Assembly: GCF_026008495.1 (NCBI RefSeq)
Contig: NZ_BQUN01000097.1
Span: forward strand, 70,127-134,126
Source of the DNA: Streptomyces sp. A012304
GTDB lineage: Bacteria > Actinomycetota > Actinomycetes > Streptomycetales > Streptomycetaceae
DNA: 64,000 nucleotides
Direction: 5' to 3'
This document shows, piece by piece, positions 1 through 7,259 of this stretch. The notes below the pieces were generated by a model. That model ran no database searches. It was given only the letters and a program-made list of their open reading frames with translations, and was not told the DNA's origin. How positions within the stretch are numbered: position 1 is the stretch's first letter; the number at the start of each line of letters is the position of its first letter. Position numbers and translations under genes: made by a program.

Positions 1-1302
1 GATGGAGCGGGCGGCCTTGCTCAGGGCGCTCTTGGGGTCGGCGCCGCCGTAGACGGAGTTCAGTGCCTCGCTGAACTTCGCGGTGACGACGGGGTATCCG
101 GCGGTCACCGGGCGGGTGACGGCGACGCAGGACTTGGTGATGTCACGGTCGCCGCAGGGCTTGGCGAGCTGGTCGGCGAAGAGCTGGAGCGGGCCGCCCG
201 GCTTGTAGAGCCCGCTCTTGGCGAGCGCGGTCCGGGTGGCGGGCACCGCGCCGTTGGCCGTCGTCATGGCGGTGACGTTGGTGTCGTTCAGGAGGGCGTC
301 GAGGAAGGCGCCGGCGGCCTTGGCGTTCTTCGTGTTCGCGCCGATGCCCCAGGCCCACGAACCCTGCCCGGTCTTGGGGCCGTTGCCGAAGTCGGGCAGC
401 GGCAGCACGACGAGGTCGTCGCCGAGGGCCGTGCTGTACCCGGGGTACATCCAGTGGCCGACCCAGCTCAGGGCGACACGGCCCTTGGTGAAGGCGTTGC
501 CGTCGGTGTTGGGGTCGACGAGGGGCTTCCAGGACTGGAAGGTCTTCAGGGCGGACACCACCGCGGGGGTGTCGAGGGCGCCGGACGCCTTGCCGTCCTT
601 GAGGAGGGAGCCGCCGGCCGACCAGACGACGGGGGCGAAGCCGTAGGTGCCCCACTCGTTGTTGAGACCGCCGCTCTCCTGGAGGTCGAGGACCCTGCCG
701 TCGGCGTCCTTCGCCTTGAGCGCGGCGAGCGCGGCGGTGAACTCCTCGGCCGTCCAGGCGTCGGCCAGACCCTTGGGGTACGTGACACCGGCGGCGTCCA
801 GTAGCTGCTTGTTGCCGTAGACGCCGAGCCCGGAGTCGAACATGCCGAGGCCGTAGTGCTTGCCGTCGATCTCGCCCTGCGCCTTGGCGGCGTCGGTGAC
901 GTTGGCCATGGTCTTGGCGGAGACGTAGGAGTCGAGCGCGGCGAGCTTGCGGTTGTAGACGAAGTTCGCCATGGTCGGGCCGTCGAACTCCAGGACGTCC
1001 GGCAGCTCGGAGGCGTCGGTGGCGGTGACGGTCTTGGTGTAGTCGGCCTCGGGTATCAGCCTCAGCTCGACCTTGACCGCGCTCTGCGAGGAGTTGAAGG
1101 ACTTCACCGCGTTCTGCAGCGCGGCGGCCTCGCTCTTCTGGCCCTGGTGGGCCCACACGCTGATGGTGCCCTTGCCGCTGCCCGCCTCGGCGGAGGCGTC
1201 GGTGCCGCCTCCGCCGCCGCAGGCGGCCAGAGCGGCCAGGGGCAGCACGAGGGCCAGGCCCGTACAAGCCGCGTGCCGGTGCCTTCTGGGTCGGGGATTC
1301 AT
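1..1302 (-). CDS. ABC sugar transporter solute-binding lipoprotein (3' end outside window)
   Basis: This is the extracellular sugar-binding subunit of an ABC importer, tethered to the outer face of the membrane. The ATG at 1302 gives an Arg/His-rich n-region, a short hydrophobic segment and a lipobox ending in Leu-Ala-Ala-Cys with the modified Cys at about residue 28, followed by a Gly/Ala/Ser linker. The mature part shows the family's usual pattern (ISVWAHQG, LPDVLEFDGP, then NNEWGTYGFAPVVW and ALSWVGHWMYPGY). The frame is still open after 434 codons at base 1, so the C-terminus and any permease genes lie outside. It is 95 bp downstream of the LacI-type regulator on the same strand, which suggests joint repression. 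The substrate cannot be read from sequence; the GH32 neighbour points to a fructose-containing sugar. Confidence 0.9.
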   Translation of the reverse strand, partial: MNPRPRRHRHAACTGLALVLPLAALAACGGGGGTDASAEAGSGKGTISVWAHQGQKSEAAALQNAVKSFNSSQSAVKVELRLIPEADYTKTVTATDASELPDVLEFDGPTMANFVYNRKLAALDSYVSAKTMANVTDAAKAQGEIDGKHYGLGMFDSGLGVYGNKQLLDAAGVTYPKGLADAWTAEEFTAALAALKAKDADGRVLDLQESGGLNNEWGTYGFAPVVWSAGGSLLKDGKASGALDTPAVVSALKTFQSWKPLVDPNTDGNAFTKGRVALSWVGHWMYPGYSTALGDDLVVLPLPDFGNGPKTGQGSWAWGIGANTKNAKAAGAFLDALLNDTNVTAMTTANGAVPATRTALAKSGLYKPGGPLQLFADQLAKPCGDRDITKSCVAVTRPVTAGYPVVTAKFSEALNSVYGGADPKSALSKAARSI

Positions 1303-1397
1303 GGTGGGTGCCTCCGTGCTCGGTGCGGGGGTGAGGGTTCGCAACTGCTGGGTGCTTCGGGTGCGGGGGGTGTGGGGCTCGATGAGCGGCCGGGGAT

Positions 1398-2417
1398 CTA
1401 CTGCGGCCCGCGGGGGTTGGGCGGGGCGGTGGTCTCGCGCAGGACGAGGCGGATCGGCATCTGCACATGGCCGGGCGTCCCGGTGTCCGGCTCGTCGAGC
1501 TGCCGCAGCAGCAGCCGGGCGGCCTCGGCGCCCTGGCCGGCGACCGGCTGGGCGACCGTCGTCAGCCCGACGACCTCGGCGAGCTCATGGTCGTCGAAAC
1601 CGACGATGGACACGTCGTCGGGCACCCGCAGACGGTGACGGCGCAGAGCGCGCAGCGCGCCCATCGCCATCTCGTCGGACTGGGCGAACACGGCGGTCGG
1701 CGGGCGGGAGGTGGCCAACAGCTCGGTCATGGCCCGCTCGCCGCCCTCGACGGTGTAGCCGCCGTCCGCCTCCAGCGCCGGGTCATGGGGGATACCCGCG
1801 TCGGCCAGCACATCGAGGTACGCCCGGCGGCGTTCGACGGGGGTGGTCCAGTGCAGCGGCTCGCTGGCCCCCGAGATCATGGCGATCCGGCGGTGGCCGA
1901 GGTTCACCAGATGCCGTACGGCGCTCTCCGCTCCGGCCCGGTCGTCGATGCCGACCACCGTGAAACCGGGCCGTGCCCCGCCGACCGTGCCGGCCAGCGG
2001 CACCCCGAGGGAACGCAGGGCGGCGGCCTCCTCCTGGTCGGGGATCAGCAGGGAGAGCACGGCGTCGACCCGCTTGCGCACGGGCAGCTTGGTGAAGAAA
2101 CGCTTGCGTGCCTCCGGCGTGCCCAGGTTGTACAGCAGCACGTCGTAGCCGGCGGCGCTGAACACCTGCTCGGCGGCGTCCAGCACGGTTCCGAAGAACC
2201 AGCGGCCGATGTACGGCGCGACGACGCCGATGGTGAACGTGCGCCCGCTGGCCAGACTGGACGCCGACCGCGAGGCCGTGTAGCCCAGTTGGGCCGCGAC
2301 GGCTGCGATCTGGGCCCGCACTTCCTCGGACACGCCCTGCCGGCCGCGCAGTGCGCGCGACACGGTGGACGCCGAGACCCCGGCGGCGCGGGCGACGTCG
2401 TTGATGCTGACCGTCAC
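1398..2417 (-). CDS. LacI-family transcriptional repressor
   Basis: A 339-residue LacI/GalR regulator. Residues 4-25 form the DNA-binding helix-turn-helix and hinge region (SINDVARAAGVSASTVSRAL), followed by the periplasmic-binding-protein-like effector domain with the typical FTIGVV start, the IPDQEEAAAL segment and the VSIVGFDDHELAEVV motif. Length is normal for the family. It lies between a sugar-binding lipoprotein gene (same strand, downstream) and a divergent GH32-type glycosidase gene, so it most likely represses both until the sugar is present. A LacI-style operator lies 72 bp upstream of its start. Effector identity is inferred only from the neighbours. Confidence 0.92.
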   Translation of the reverse strand: MTVSINDVARAAGVSASTVSRALRGRQGVSEEVRAQIAAVAAQLGYTASRSASSLASGRTFTIGVVAPYIGRWFFGTVLDAAEQVFSAAGYDVLLYNLGTPEARKRFFTKLPVRKRVDAVLSLLIPDQEEAAALRSLGVPLAGTVGGARPGFTVVGIDDRAGAESAVRHLVNLGHRRIAMISGASEPLHWTTPVERRRAYLDVLADAGIPHDPALEADGGYTVEGGERAMTELLATSRPPTAVFAQSDEMAMGALRALRRHRLRVPDDVSIVGFDDHELAEVVGLTTVAQPVAGQGAEAARLLLRQLDEPDTGTPGHVQMPIRLVLRETTAPPNPRGPQ

Positions 2418-2489
2418 GGCGCACTTCCTCCCGTTGGCTTCACGTCGATGTGATCTGTGAGTGACGAGACCGTAAACCCGACCTCGCTG

Positions 2490-2506
2490 TTGCGCAAGCG
2501 TTTGCG
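2490..2506. promoter_or_regulatory. LacI-type operator between repressor and GH32 genes
   Basis: The sequence TTGCGCAAGCGTTTGCG contains inverted arms CGCAA and TTGCG around a GCGT centre. This is the layout of LacI/GalR operators in actinomycetes (CGCAA...TTGCG). It lies in the 181-bp divergent region, 72 bp from the repressor start and 92 bp from the glycosidase start, so one site could control both directions. Confidence 0.7.
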
Positions 2507-2598
2507 TTCATATTTACTTGGGCCGATTCTCAAGCGAGACATTCATCTTCAGTGGTCAGCGCACGCGTTTGGGCACTGTGAGCCGACAGGAAGTGTGC

Positions 2599-3948
2599 AT
2601 GCGATACGCCCCGCCCGGCCTCGTGGTGAACGACTTCGCCGTCCTGCGCGACGACGACGGCACCTATGCCGTGCTGCACCTCCAGGGGCCCTGGACGCAG
2701 GAGTTCGACCACCTGCGGATGGAGACCTCCTACGGGCGGGCCGTCTCCACCGACCTGGTCTCCTGGCAGCCCGCCGGCACCTGCTTCGGCACGGGCCTTC
2801 CCGGCCGCTTCGACCAGCAGGCCGTGTGGACCATGCACCCCGTACGGCACGGCGCCGGAACGGCCATGTTCTACACCGGGGTCAGCGGGCTGACGGCGGG
2901 CGGCTGGCCGCTCCAGACGGTCGGCCTGGCCTACTCCGAGCGCACGGACGGCACCGGCTGGCGCCGGCACGGCACCGCACCGGTCGTCGAGGCCGACGCG
3001 CGCTGGTACCGCACCGGCGAACGCATGGGCTGGCGCGACCCCTTCGTCGTCCGCGACGACGAGGGCGACGGCTGGGTCATGGTCGTCTGCGCCGCCGACG
3101 CCTCACTCCCGGTCGAGGTCAGCGGCTGCGTCGCCTGGGCCACCTCCGACGACCTGGAGCACTGGACCGTCCACCCGCCGCTCGTCTCACCCGGCGACGT
3201 CGACGAACTGGAGTGCCCGGTCCTGGAACGCCTCGACGACGGCAGCTGGCTGCTCCTGGGCTCCATCGGCGCCACGCGCGGCTTCGAGGCCTGGACCGCC
3301 CCCCGCCTGCGCGGACCCTGGACCCGCCGCGGCCCCCTCGGCCCGACCGGCGCCTACGCCCCCCGCGTGGTCACCGCGCCCGACGGCTCCCGCGTCGTCC
3401 TGCACACCACACCCCGCCGCGTCGGCCTCACCGACACGGGGGAGCGCTGCCGCGGCATGATCGCCCAGCCGAAACTCCTGGTCACCCCGGAGGACGACGC
3501 CCCGCGCCTCCAGTGGTGGTCCGGCCTCGACACCTGGCTCGGCGAGGAGACCGACCGGCCCGTCCTGCACGCGGTCGGCGACCTCCCCCTGTCCGGCCCC
3601 GTCGAGATCACCCTGCGCACCGACGTTCCCGACGGCGGGCGCCCCGCCCTCACCGTCGGCTGCGACGGCAAGAACCTCTGGGTGAGCGGGCCCGACGGCG
3701 CCCGCATCGGCGAGACCGTCCTGACCGCACCGGCGGCCACCTTGCGCGTCCTGACCATCGGCGAGTACGTCGAGATCTACGCCGACGGCGTGTTCGTCCT
3801 GACCACCCTCTGCTACTCCGGGCACCCCGCGCCGTGGACGGCGGTCACCGACGGAGCCGGGCGGACCGTCCCCGTCCGCCCGATCCGGCTGCCCGACCCC
3901 CACCGCGACGACGCCTCGGCGGTCTGGCCCGGCCCGTCACCGCGGTGA
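2599..3948 (+). CDS. GH32-type glycoside hydrolase (fructan/sucrose-family enzyme)
   Basis: A 449-residue five-bladed beta-propeller glycosidase. Three GH32 landmarks are visible: an N-terminal ND motif (Asp12, nucleophile position, but NDFAV rather than the canonical NDPNG), an RDP motif (Asp147) and an ECP motif (Glu205, acid/base position). The C-terminal part has the beta-sandwich pattern ending LRVLTIGEYVEIYADG. I chose ATG 2599 because an AGGAAG Shine-Dalgarno sits just upstream and the frame further upstream runs through the operator. There is no signal peptide, so it probably acts on an imported sugar in the cytoplasm. It is divergent from the LacI regulator. The altered nucleophile loop makes the exact specificity uncertain (fructosidase is most likely). 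Confidence 0.8.
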   Translation: MRYAPPGLVVNDFAVLRDDDGTYAVLHLQGPWTQEFDHLRMETSYGRAVSTDLVSWQPAGTCFGTGLPGRFDQQAVWTMHPVRHGAGTAMFYTGVSGLTAGGWPLQTVGLAYSERTDGTGWRRHGTAPVVEADARWYRTGERMGWRDPFVVRDDEGDGWVMVVCAADASLPVEVSGCVAWATSDDLEHWTVHPPLVSPGDVDELECPVLERLDDGSWLLLGSIGATRGFEAWTAPRLRGPWTRRGPLGPTGAYAPRVVTAPDGSRVVLHTTPRRVGLTDTGERCRGMIAQPKLLVTPEDDAPRLQWWSGLDTWLGEETDRPVLHAVGDLPLSGPVEITLRTDVPDGGRPALTVGCDGKNLWVSGPDGARIGETVLTAPAATLRVLTIGEYVEIYADGVFVLTTLCYSGHPAPWTAVTDGAGRTVPVRPIRLPDPHRDDASAVWPGPSPR

Positions 3949-3967
3949 CCGAGGGCCGGTCCGCCCC

Positions 3968-3994
3968 CCGACGGCCCGCGCGGGAGGCCGTCGG
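3968..3994. terminator. Bidirectional hairpin between convergent genes
   Basis: A perfect 9-bp inverted repeat, CCGACGGCC (3968-3976) and GGCCGTCGG (3986-3994), sits between the convergent glycosidase and monooxygenase genes. It has no T-tract, as is common for Streptomyces terminators. Confidence 0.55.
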
Positions 3995-4018
3995 CGGGCG
4001 GACCGGGTGCGGTCGGGC

Positions 4019-5446
4019 TCAACCGGCCGCCACGCCGAACCACTTCGGCATGCGGCCGAGCAGATCCCGCTGATCCTCACCGACCCAGGCCACATGGCCG
4101 TCCGGCCGCAGCAGCACCGCGGGCACGTCCAGTTCCTCGCCGACGGCGACGACGTGGTCGACCCGGTCCGCCCAGCCCTCCACCGAGAGCCGGCCGGTCC
4201 GGTCGAGCAGCAGCCCGCGGCCCTCGCGCGTCAGCTCGTAGAGGCGGCCCTGCTTCAGCTCCAGGTCCCGCATCCGCCGGCCGAGCAGTTCGTGGCCCTC
4301 GCCGAAGTCGTAGCGGACGTCGAGCCCGTTGATCATCTCGGTGATGTACCGGTTGGGCTCCTCGAAGTCGAGCAGGCGCGAGAACAGCTCCCGCAGTGCC
4401 GCCGCCCCCGGATCGGTCCCCAGCAGCGCCATCTGCGCGCGGGTGCCGGTCAGCACGCGCGAGGCCACCGGATGCCGCTCGGCGTGGTAGCTGTCCAGCA
4501 GCCCGTCCGGCGCCCAGCCGTTGATCTCGGCGGCCAGTTTCCAGCCGAGGTTGAACGCGTCCTGGATCCCGAGGTTGAGCCCCTGCCCGCCGGTCGGCGG
4601 GTGGATGTGCGCCGCGTCGCCGGCCAGCAGCACCCGGCCGGCCCGGTAGCGCTCGGCCTGCCGGGTGGCGTCGCCGAACCGGGACAGCCAACGCGGCGCG
4701 TGCACGCCGAAGTCGGTGCCGGCGGTCTCCCGCAGCCGCTGCCTGAACTCCTCCAGGGTCGGCCCGGCCGTACGGTCCTCGGCCACCCCCGCGGCGGGTA
4801 CGACGAGGCGGTACACCCCGTCCCCGAGGGGCATGGCGCCGAACCGCAGCTGGGTCCTGCGGACTTCGGCCACCGTGGCGGCCACCGTCTCCGGCGGTAC
4901 GGCCACCTTCATCTCACCCAGCAGCGTCTCGACCCTGGCCGGCTCACCGGGGAAGCCGACACCGATCAGCGTGCGCACCGCACTGCGTCCGCCGTCGCAG
5001 CCGACGAGGTAGCGCGAGCGCAGCCGCGTGCCGTCCGCCAGCTCGGCGGTCACCCCCTCCTCGTCCTGGCTGAGCCCGACCAGTTCGCAGCCGCGCCGGA
5101 TCTCGGCGCCGAGTTCGACGGCGCGCTCGTCGAGCAGCCGCTCGGTGACGGTCTGCGGGACGGCGACGCCGTAGGGATGGCCCGTGTCCACCCGCTCCGG
5201 CCACGGCTTGGCCATGCCGCCGAAGAGACTGCCGATCGTGAACTTCTCACCGGCCGCGAGGAACCGGTCCAACAGTCCGCGCTGGTCCATCACCTCGACC
5301 GTGCGCACATGGATGCCGAGCGCACGGGACTGCCCCGTCGGCTCGGCCAGCTTCTCCAGCACGACCACCCGCACCCCGGCCAGCCGCAGCTCGGCGGCCA
5401 GCATCAGCCCGGTCGGTCCACCGCCCGCAACGATCACGTCGATCAC
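4019..5446 (-). CDS. FAD-dependent aromatic monooxygenase
   Basis: A 475-residue class A flavoprotein hydroxylase of the PheA/TfdB/rifampicin-monooxygenase type. The Rossmann GxGxxG is at residues 8-13 (GGGPTG); the second FAD/NADPH motif is near residue 180 (YLVGCDGGRSAVR); the ribityl-binding GD motif is near residue 275 (VLLAGDAAHIHPPTGGQG). The GTG start at 5446 is supported by an AAAGGGGGA ribosome site and places the Rossmann strand right at the N-terminus; longer upstream frames are unlikely. It is divergent from a PadR repressor gene, a common arrangement for inducible detoxification or tailoring oxygenases. The substrate is unknown; antibiotic or phenolic hydroxylation is possible. 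Confidence 0.9.
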   Translation of the reverse strand: MIDVIVAGGGPTGLMLAAELRLAGVRVVVLEKLAEPTGQSRALGIHVRTVEVMDQRGLLDRFLAAGEKFTIGSLFGGMAKPWPERVDTGHPYGVAVPQTVTERLLDERAVELGAEIRRGCELVGLSQDEEGVTAELADGTRLRSRYLVGCDGGRSAVRTLIGVGFPGEPARVETLLGEMKVAVPPETVAATVAEVRRTQLRFGAMPLGDGVYRLVVPAAGVAEDRTAGPTLEEFRQRLRETAGTDFGVHAPRWLSRFGDATRQAERYRAGRVLLAGDAAHIHPPTGGQGLNLGIQDAFNLGWKLAAEINGWAPDGLLDSYHAERHPVASRVLTGTRAQMALLGTDPGAAALRELFSRLLDFEEPNRYITEMINGLDVRYDFGEGHELLGRRMRDLELKQGRLYELTREGRGLLLDRTGRLSVEGWADRVDHVVAVGEELDVPAVLLRPDGHVAWVGEDQRDLLGRMPKWFGVAAG

Positions 5447-5549
5447 TGCAATCCCCCTTTTGTTCCCGCGGATCCTCGCTTCGGCGGGTGATTCTGCGGC
5501 ACCACGGGGGCCTTGCCGCAAGCCCCCCGGTGCGCTATACGTTGAGAGT

Positions 5550-5585
5550 GGCAAGGAGCAGCAGGCTCCCTTGCCTTTTCTCTTT
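5550..5585 (+). terminator. Hairpin with T-tract inside a divergent promoter region
   Basis: GGCAAGGAGC (5550-5559) pairs with GCTCCCTTGCC (5565-5575) with one bulge and is followed by TTTTCTCTTT. It looks like an intrinsic terminator reading rightward, yet it lies between divergent genes and upstream of the PadR gene. It could be an attenuator in the regulator's leader or the operator of the regulator itself. Confidence 0.4.
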
Positions 5586-5712
5586 CCCGGCGCCCCCGTT
5601 CCCGGCCCGCCTGCCTCCGCCGTCCGCCCGCCGAGCCGCGGAGGACGCGCCGTGCCGTCGACCATGACACCTCGAACCGTGGTATATCGGCTCGCTGTGC
5701 GACCATGGAGGC

Positions 5713-6258
5713 GTGTTGGAGCTCGTGATCCTGGGACACCTCGCGCAGGGACCGCTGCACGGCTATGAGCTGCGCCGTCGCGTCGAACAGCTGTCCGGCC
5801 ACACTCGGCCGGTCAGCGACGGCAGCCTCTATCCGGCGATCAACCGCCTGGTGAAGCGCGGTCTGCTGAGCCGGCACACCGAACCGGGCGCCGCCGCCGC
5901 GCAGAAGTACGTGCTGACCCTCACCGACGCCGGACGCGAGGAGCTGCTGCGCCGCCTGCGCGACCCTGCCCAGCACGAGATCACCGACCAGGCCCGCTTC
6001 TTCACCGTCCTGGCGTTCCTCTCCCTGCTCCCCGACATCCAGCAGCAGCACGCGGTACTGCGCCGGCGGCTGGAGTTCCTGGAGGCACCCGCGAGCTTCT
6101 TCTACGACGGCGACCGCCCCCTGCGGGCGGAGGAGATCACCGATCCCTACCGCCGTGGCATGCTCATCACCGCCCGCGCCATGAGCCGCGCCGAACGAGC
6201 CTGGCTCCACGACATCCTCGACGGCGGTCAGGCCGGCACCGTGCCCGCACAGGAATGA
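5713..6258 (+). CDS. PadR-family transcriptional regulator
   Basis: A 181-residue winged-helix regulator. Residues 1-80 match the PadR N-terminal domain (ILGHLAQGPLHGYELRRRVE, then VSDGSLYPAINRLVKRGLL), and the remainder is a helical Vir-C-type dimerisation domain. The GTG at 5713 has GGAGG very close upstream; the TATATC hexamer at about 5682 may be the -10, so the transcript could have a very short leader. It is divergent from the FAD monooxygenase gene, which it probably represses until an aromatic ligand binds. The target is inferred from position. Confidence 0.88.
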   Translation: MLELVILGHLAQGPLHGYELRRRVEQLSGHTRPVSDGSLYPAINRLVKRGLLSRHTEPGAAAAQKYVLTLTDAGREELLRRLRDPAQHEITDQARFFTVLAFLSLLPDIQQQHAVLRRRLEFLEAPASFFYDGDRPLRAEEITDPYRRGMLITARAMSRAERAWLHDILDGGQAGTVPAQE

Positions 6259-6324
6259 GACCGCGGTCCTCTCCGGCTGAGACCGCTGTCGACCAGCGAC
6301 TCCTTCGCGGCCGGCGGTGCGGGC

Positions 6325-6519
6325 TCAGGTGCCTTCCGGCGCCGTCGTGCTCGACGTCGTGTCCGGTGCCGTGGGGGAGGCTCCCGCCGGCCCCTGCGGC
6401 GCCTGCTCGGGTTCGGGCTCCGACGAGGCCGGCGAGTAGCCCCGGGGCTCGCCGGGGAAGAGGAGCAGATCCAGTTCGTCGGGGGTCAGGCCGTCGTCGG
6501 GAGTACTGCCCTGTGCCAT
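6325..6519 (-). CDS. 64-residue acidic, Pro/Ser/Thr-rich protein next to CHAT module
   Basis: A small protein with start ATG 6519 and a good AGGAGA ribosome site. The N-terminal third is acidic with a short amphipathic segment (GLTPDELDLLLFPGEPRG); the rest is low-complexity Pro/Ala/Ser/Thr. It has no signal peptide or membrane segment. It follows the DUF6338 gene by 37 bp on the same strand, and both diverge from the large CHAT protease gene. I do not recognise the family. Its size, disordered tail and position would fit a regulatory partner or substrate of the protease, but that is inference. Confidence 0.6.
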   Translation of the reverse strand: MAQGSTPDDGLTPDELDLLLFPGEPRGYSPASSEPEPEQAPQGPAGASPTAPDTTSSTTAPEGT

Positions 6520-6556
6520 GGTGAGGTTCTCCTGTGCGCGGTCGAGGCCGGTCGGT

Positions 6557-7195
6557 TCAAGGGCTCGGAGGTGACGGTGGTTCGAGCAGCTCCAGTATGT
6601 CGATGTCCTCCGCCCGCAGAAAAAGACCCGACGTGCCCTCGACCCGGCCGACGAAACTGCCGTCGGGGGCCATCCGCCACGTCGACTGCAGATACAGCTC
6701 CGGCGGCTGCGGATAGGACGTGGCGTACGACTGGCCACCGTACCAACCCCCCACCCAGGTACCGTCCTTGAGGCGGGCGCGCACGAAGGAGGCCCCCCGG
6801 TCGCGGAAGACGTGGTCCCACGCGGTCGGTGTGGGACGGTAGCGCCCCCGCAGCCTGCGCCGCTCACGCCAGGACACCAGCGTGGCGCCCAGCGCCGGCA
6901 CGACGAAGAGCAGCAGCAGCGCGTGGAGGGCCCCGTCCCGCGTCCGTGCGGGGTAGCCGGCCGGCTGCAACAGTTCCAGCAGATGCGGGCCGAGCACGGC
7001 GAAGTACAGGCTGTCCAGCACCACCGACGCGGTCAGCGCCCTGAGGATCCGGTGCCCGGTCTCCGCCTCCCCGGGGACCGGGCCGCGCCCGCGCTCCCGT
7101 ACGAACTGGTAGGTGATGCCCGGCAGTACGGCGACCACGACCAGCAGAAGCTGGACGACGGTGGAGGGAAGCGGCATCGGCAGGCCCGTTTCCAT
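6557..7195 (-). CDS. DUF6338-type membrane protein
   Basis: About 212 residues. An N-terminal transmembrane helix (VVQLLLVVVAVLPGITYQFV) is followed by two more hydrophobic stretches (near residues 60-85 and 100-120) and a cytoplasmic C-terminal half containing WDHVFRDRG and GTWVGGWYGG. This matches the actinobacterial DUF6338 layout: a few membrane helices, then a small beta-rich domain. The start could be ATG 7195 or ATG 7177; ribosome sites are weak at both. It shares a 64-bp divergent promoter with the CHAT gene and is followed by the 64-residue acidic protein, so the three form one locus. Function is unknown; it may anchor the system at the membrane. Confidence 0.72.
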   Translation of the reverse strand: METGLPMPLPSTVVQLLLVVVAVLPGITYQFVRERGRGPVPGEAETGHRILRALTASVVLDSLYFAVLGPHLLELLQPAGYPARTRDGALHALLLLFVVPALGATLVSWRERRRLRGRYRPTPTAWDHVFRDRGASFVRARLKDGTWVGGWYGGQSYATSYPQPPELYLQSTWRMAPDGSFVGRVEGTSGLFLRAEDIDILELLEPPSPPSP

Positions 7196-7259
7196 GAAGT
7201 CGGCAGTGACAATCGGTAAGTTACGCTGCGGCACTGAAGTCACGCTGTGGGAGCGGTGA

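Noticed and set aside
2518..2598. N-terminal extension of the GH32-type enzyme
   Set aside because: It overlaps the operator/promoter zone and has no ribosome site; ATG 2599 has one.
5447..5665. N-terminal extension of the FAD monooxygenase
   Set aside because: The extension would put 73 unrelated residues before the Rossmann strand and run through the promoter hairpin.
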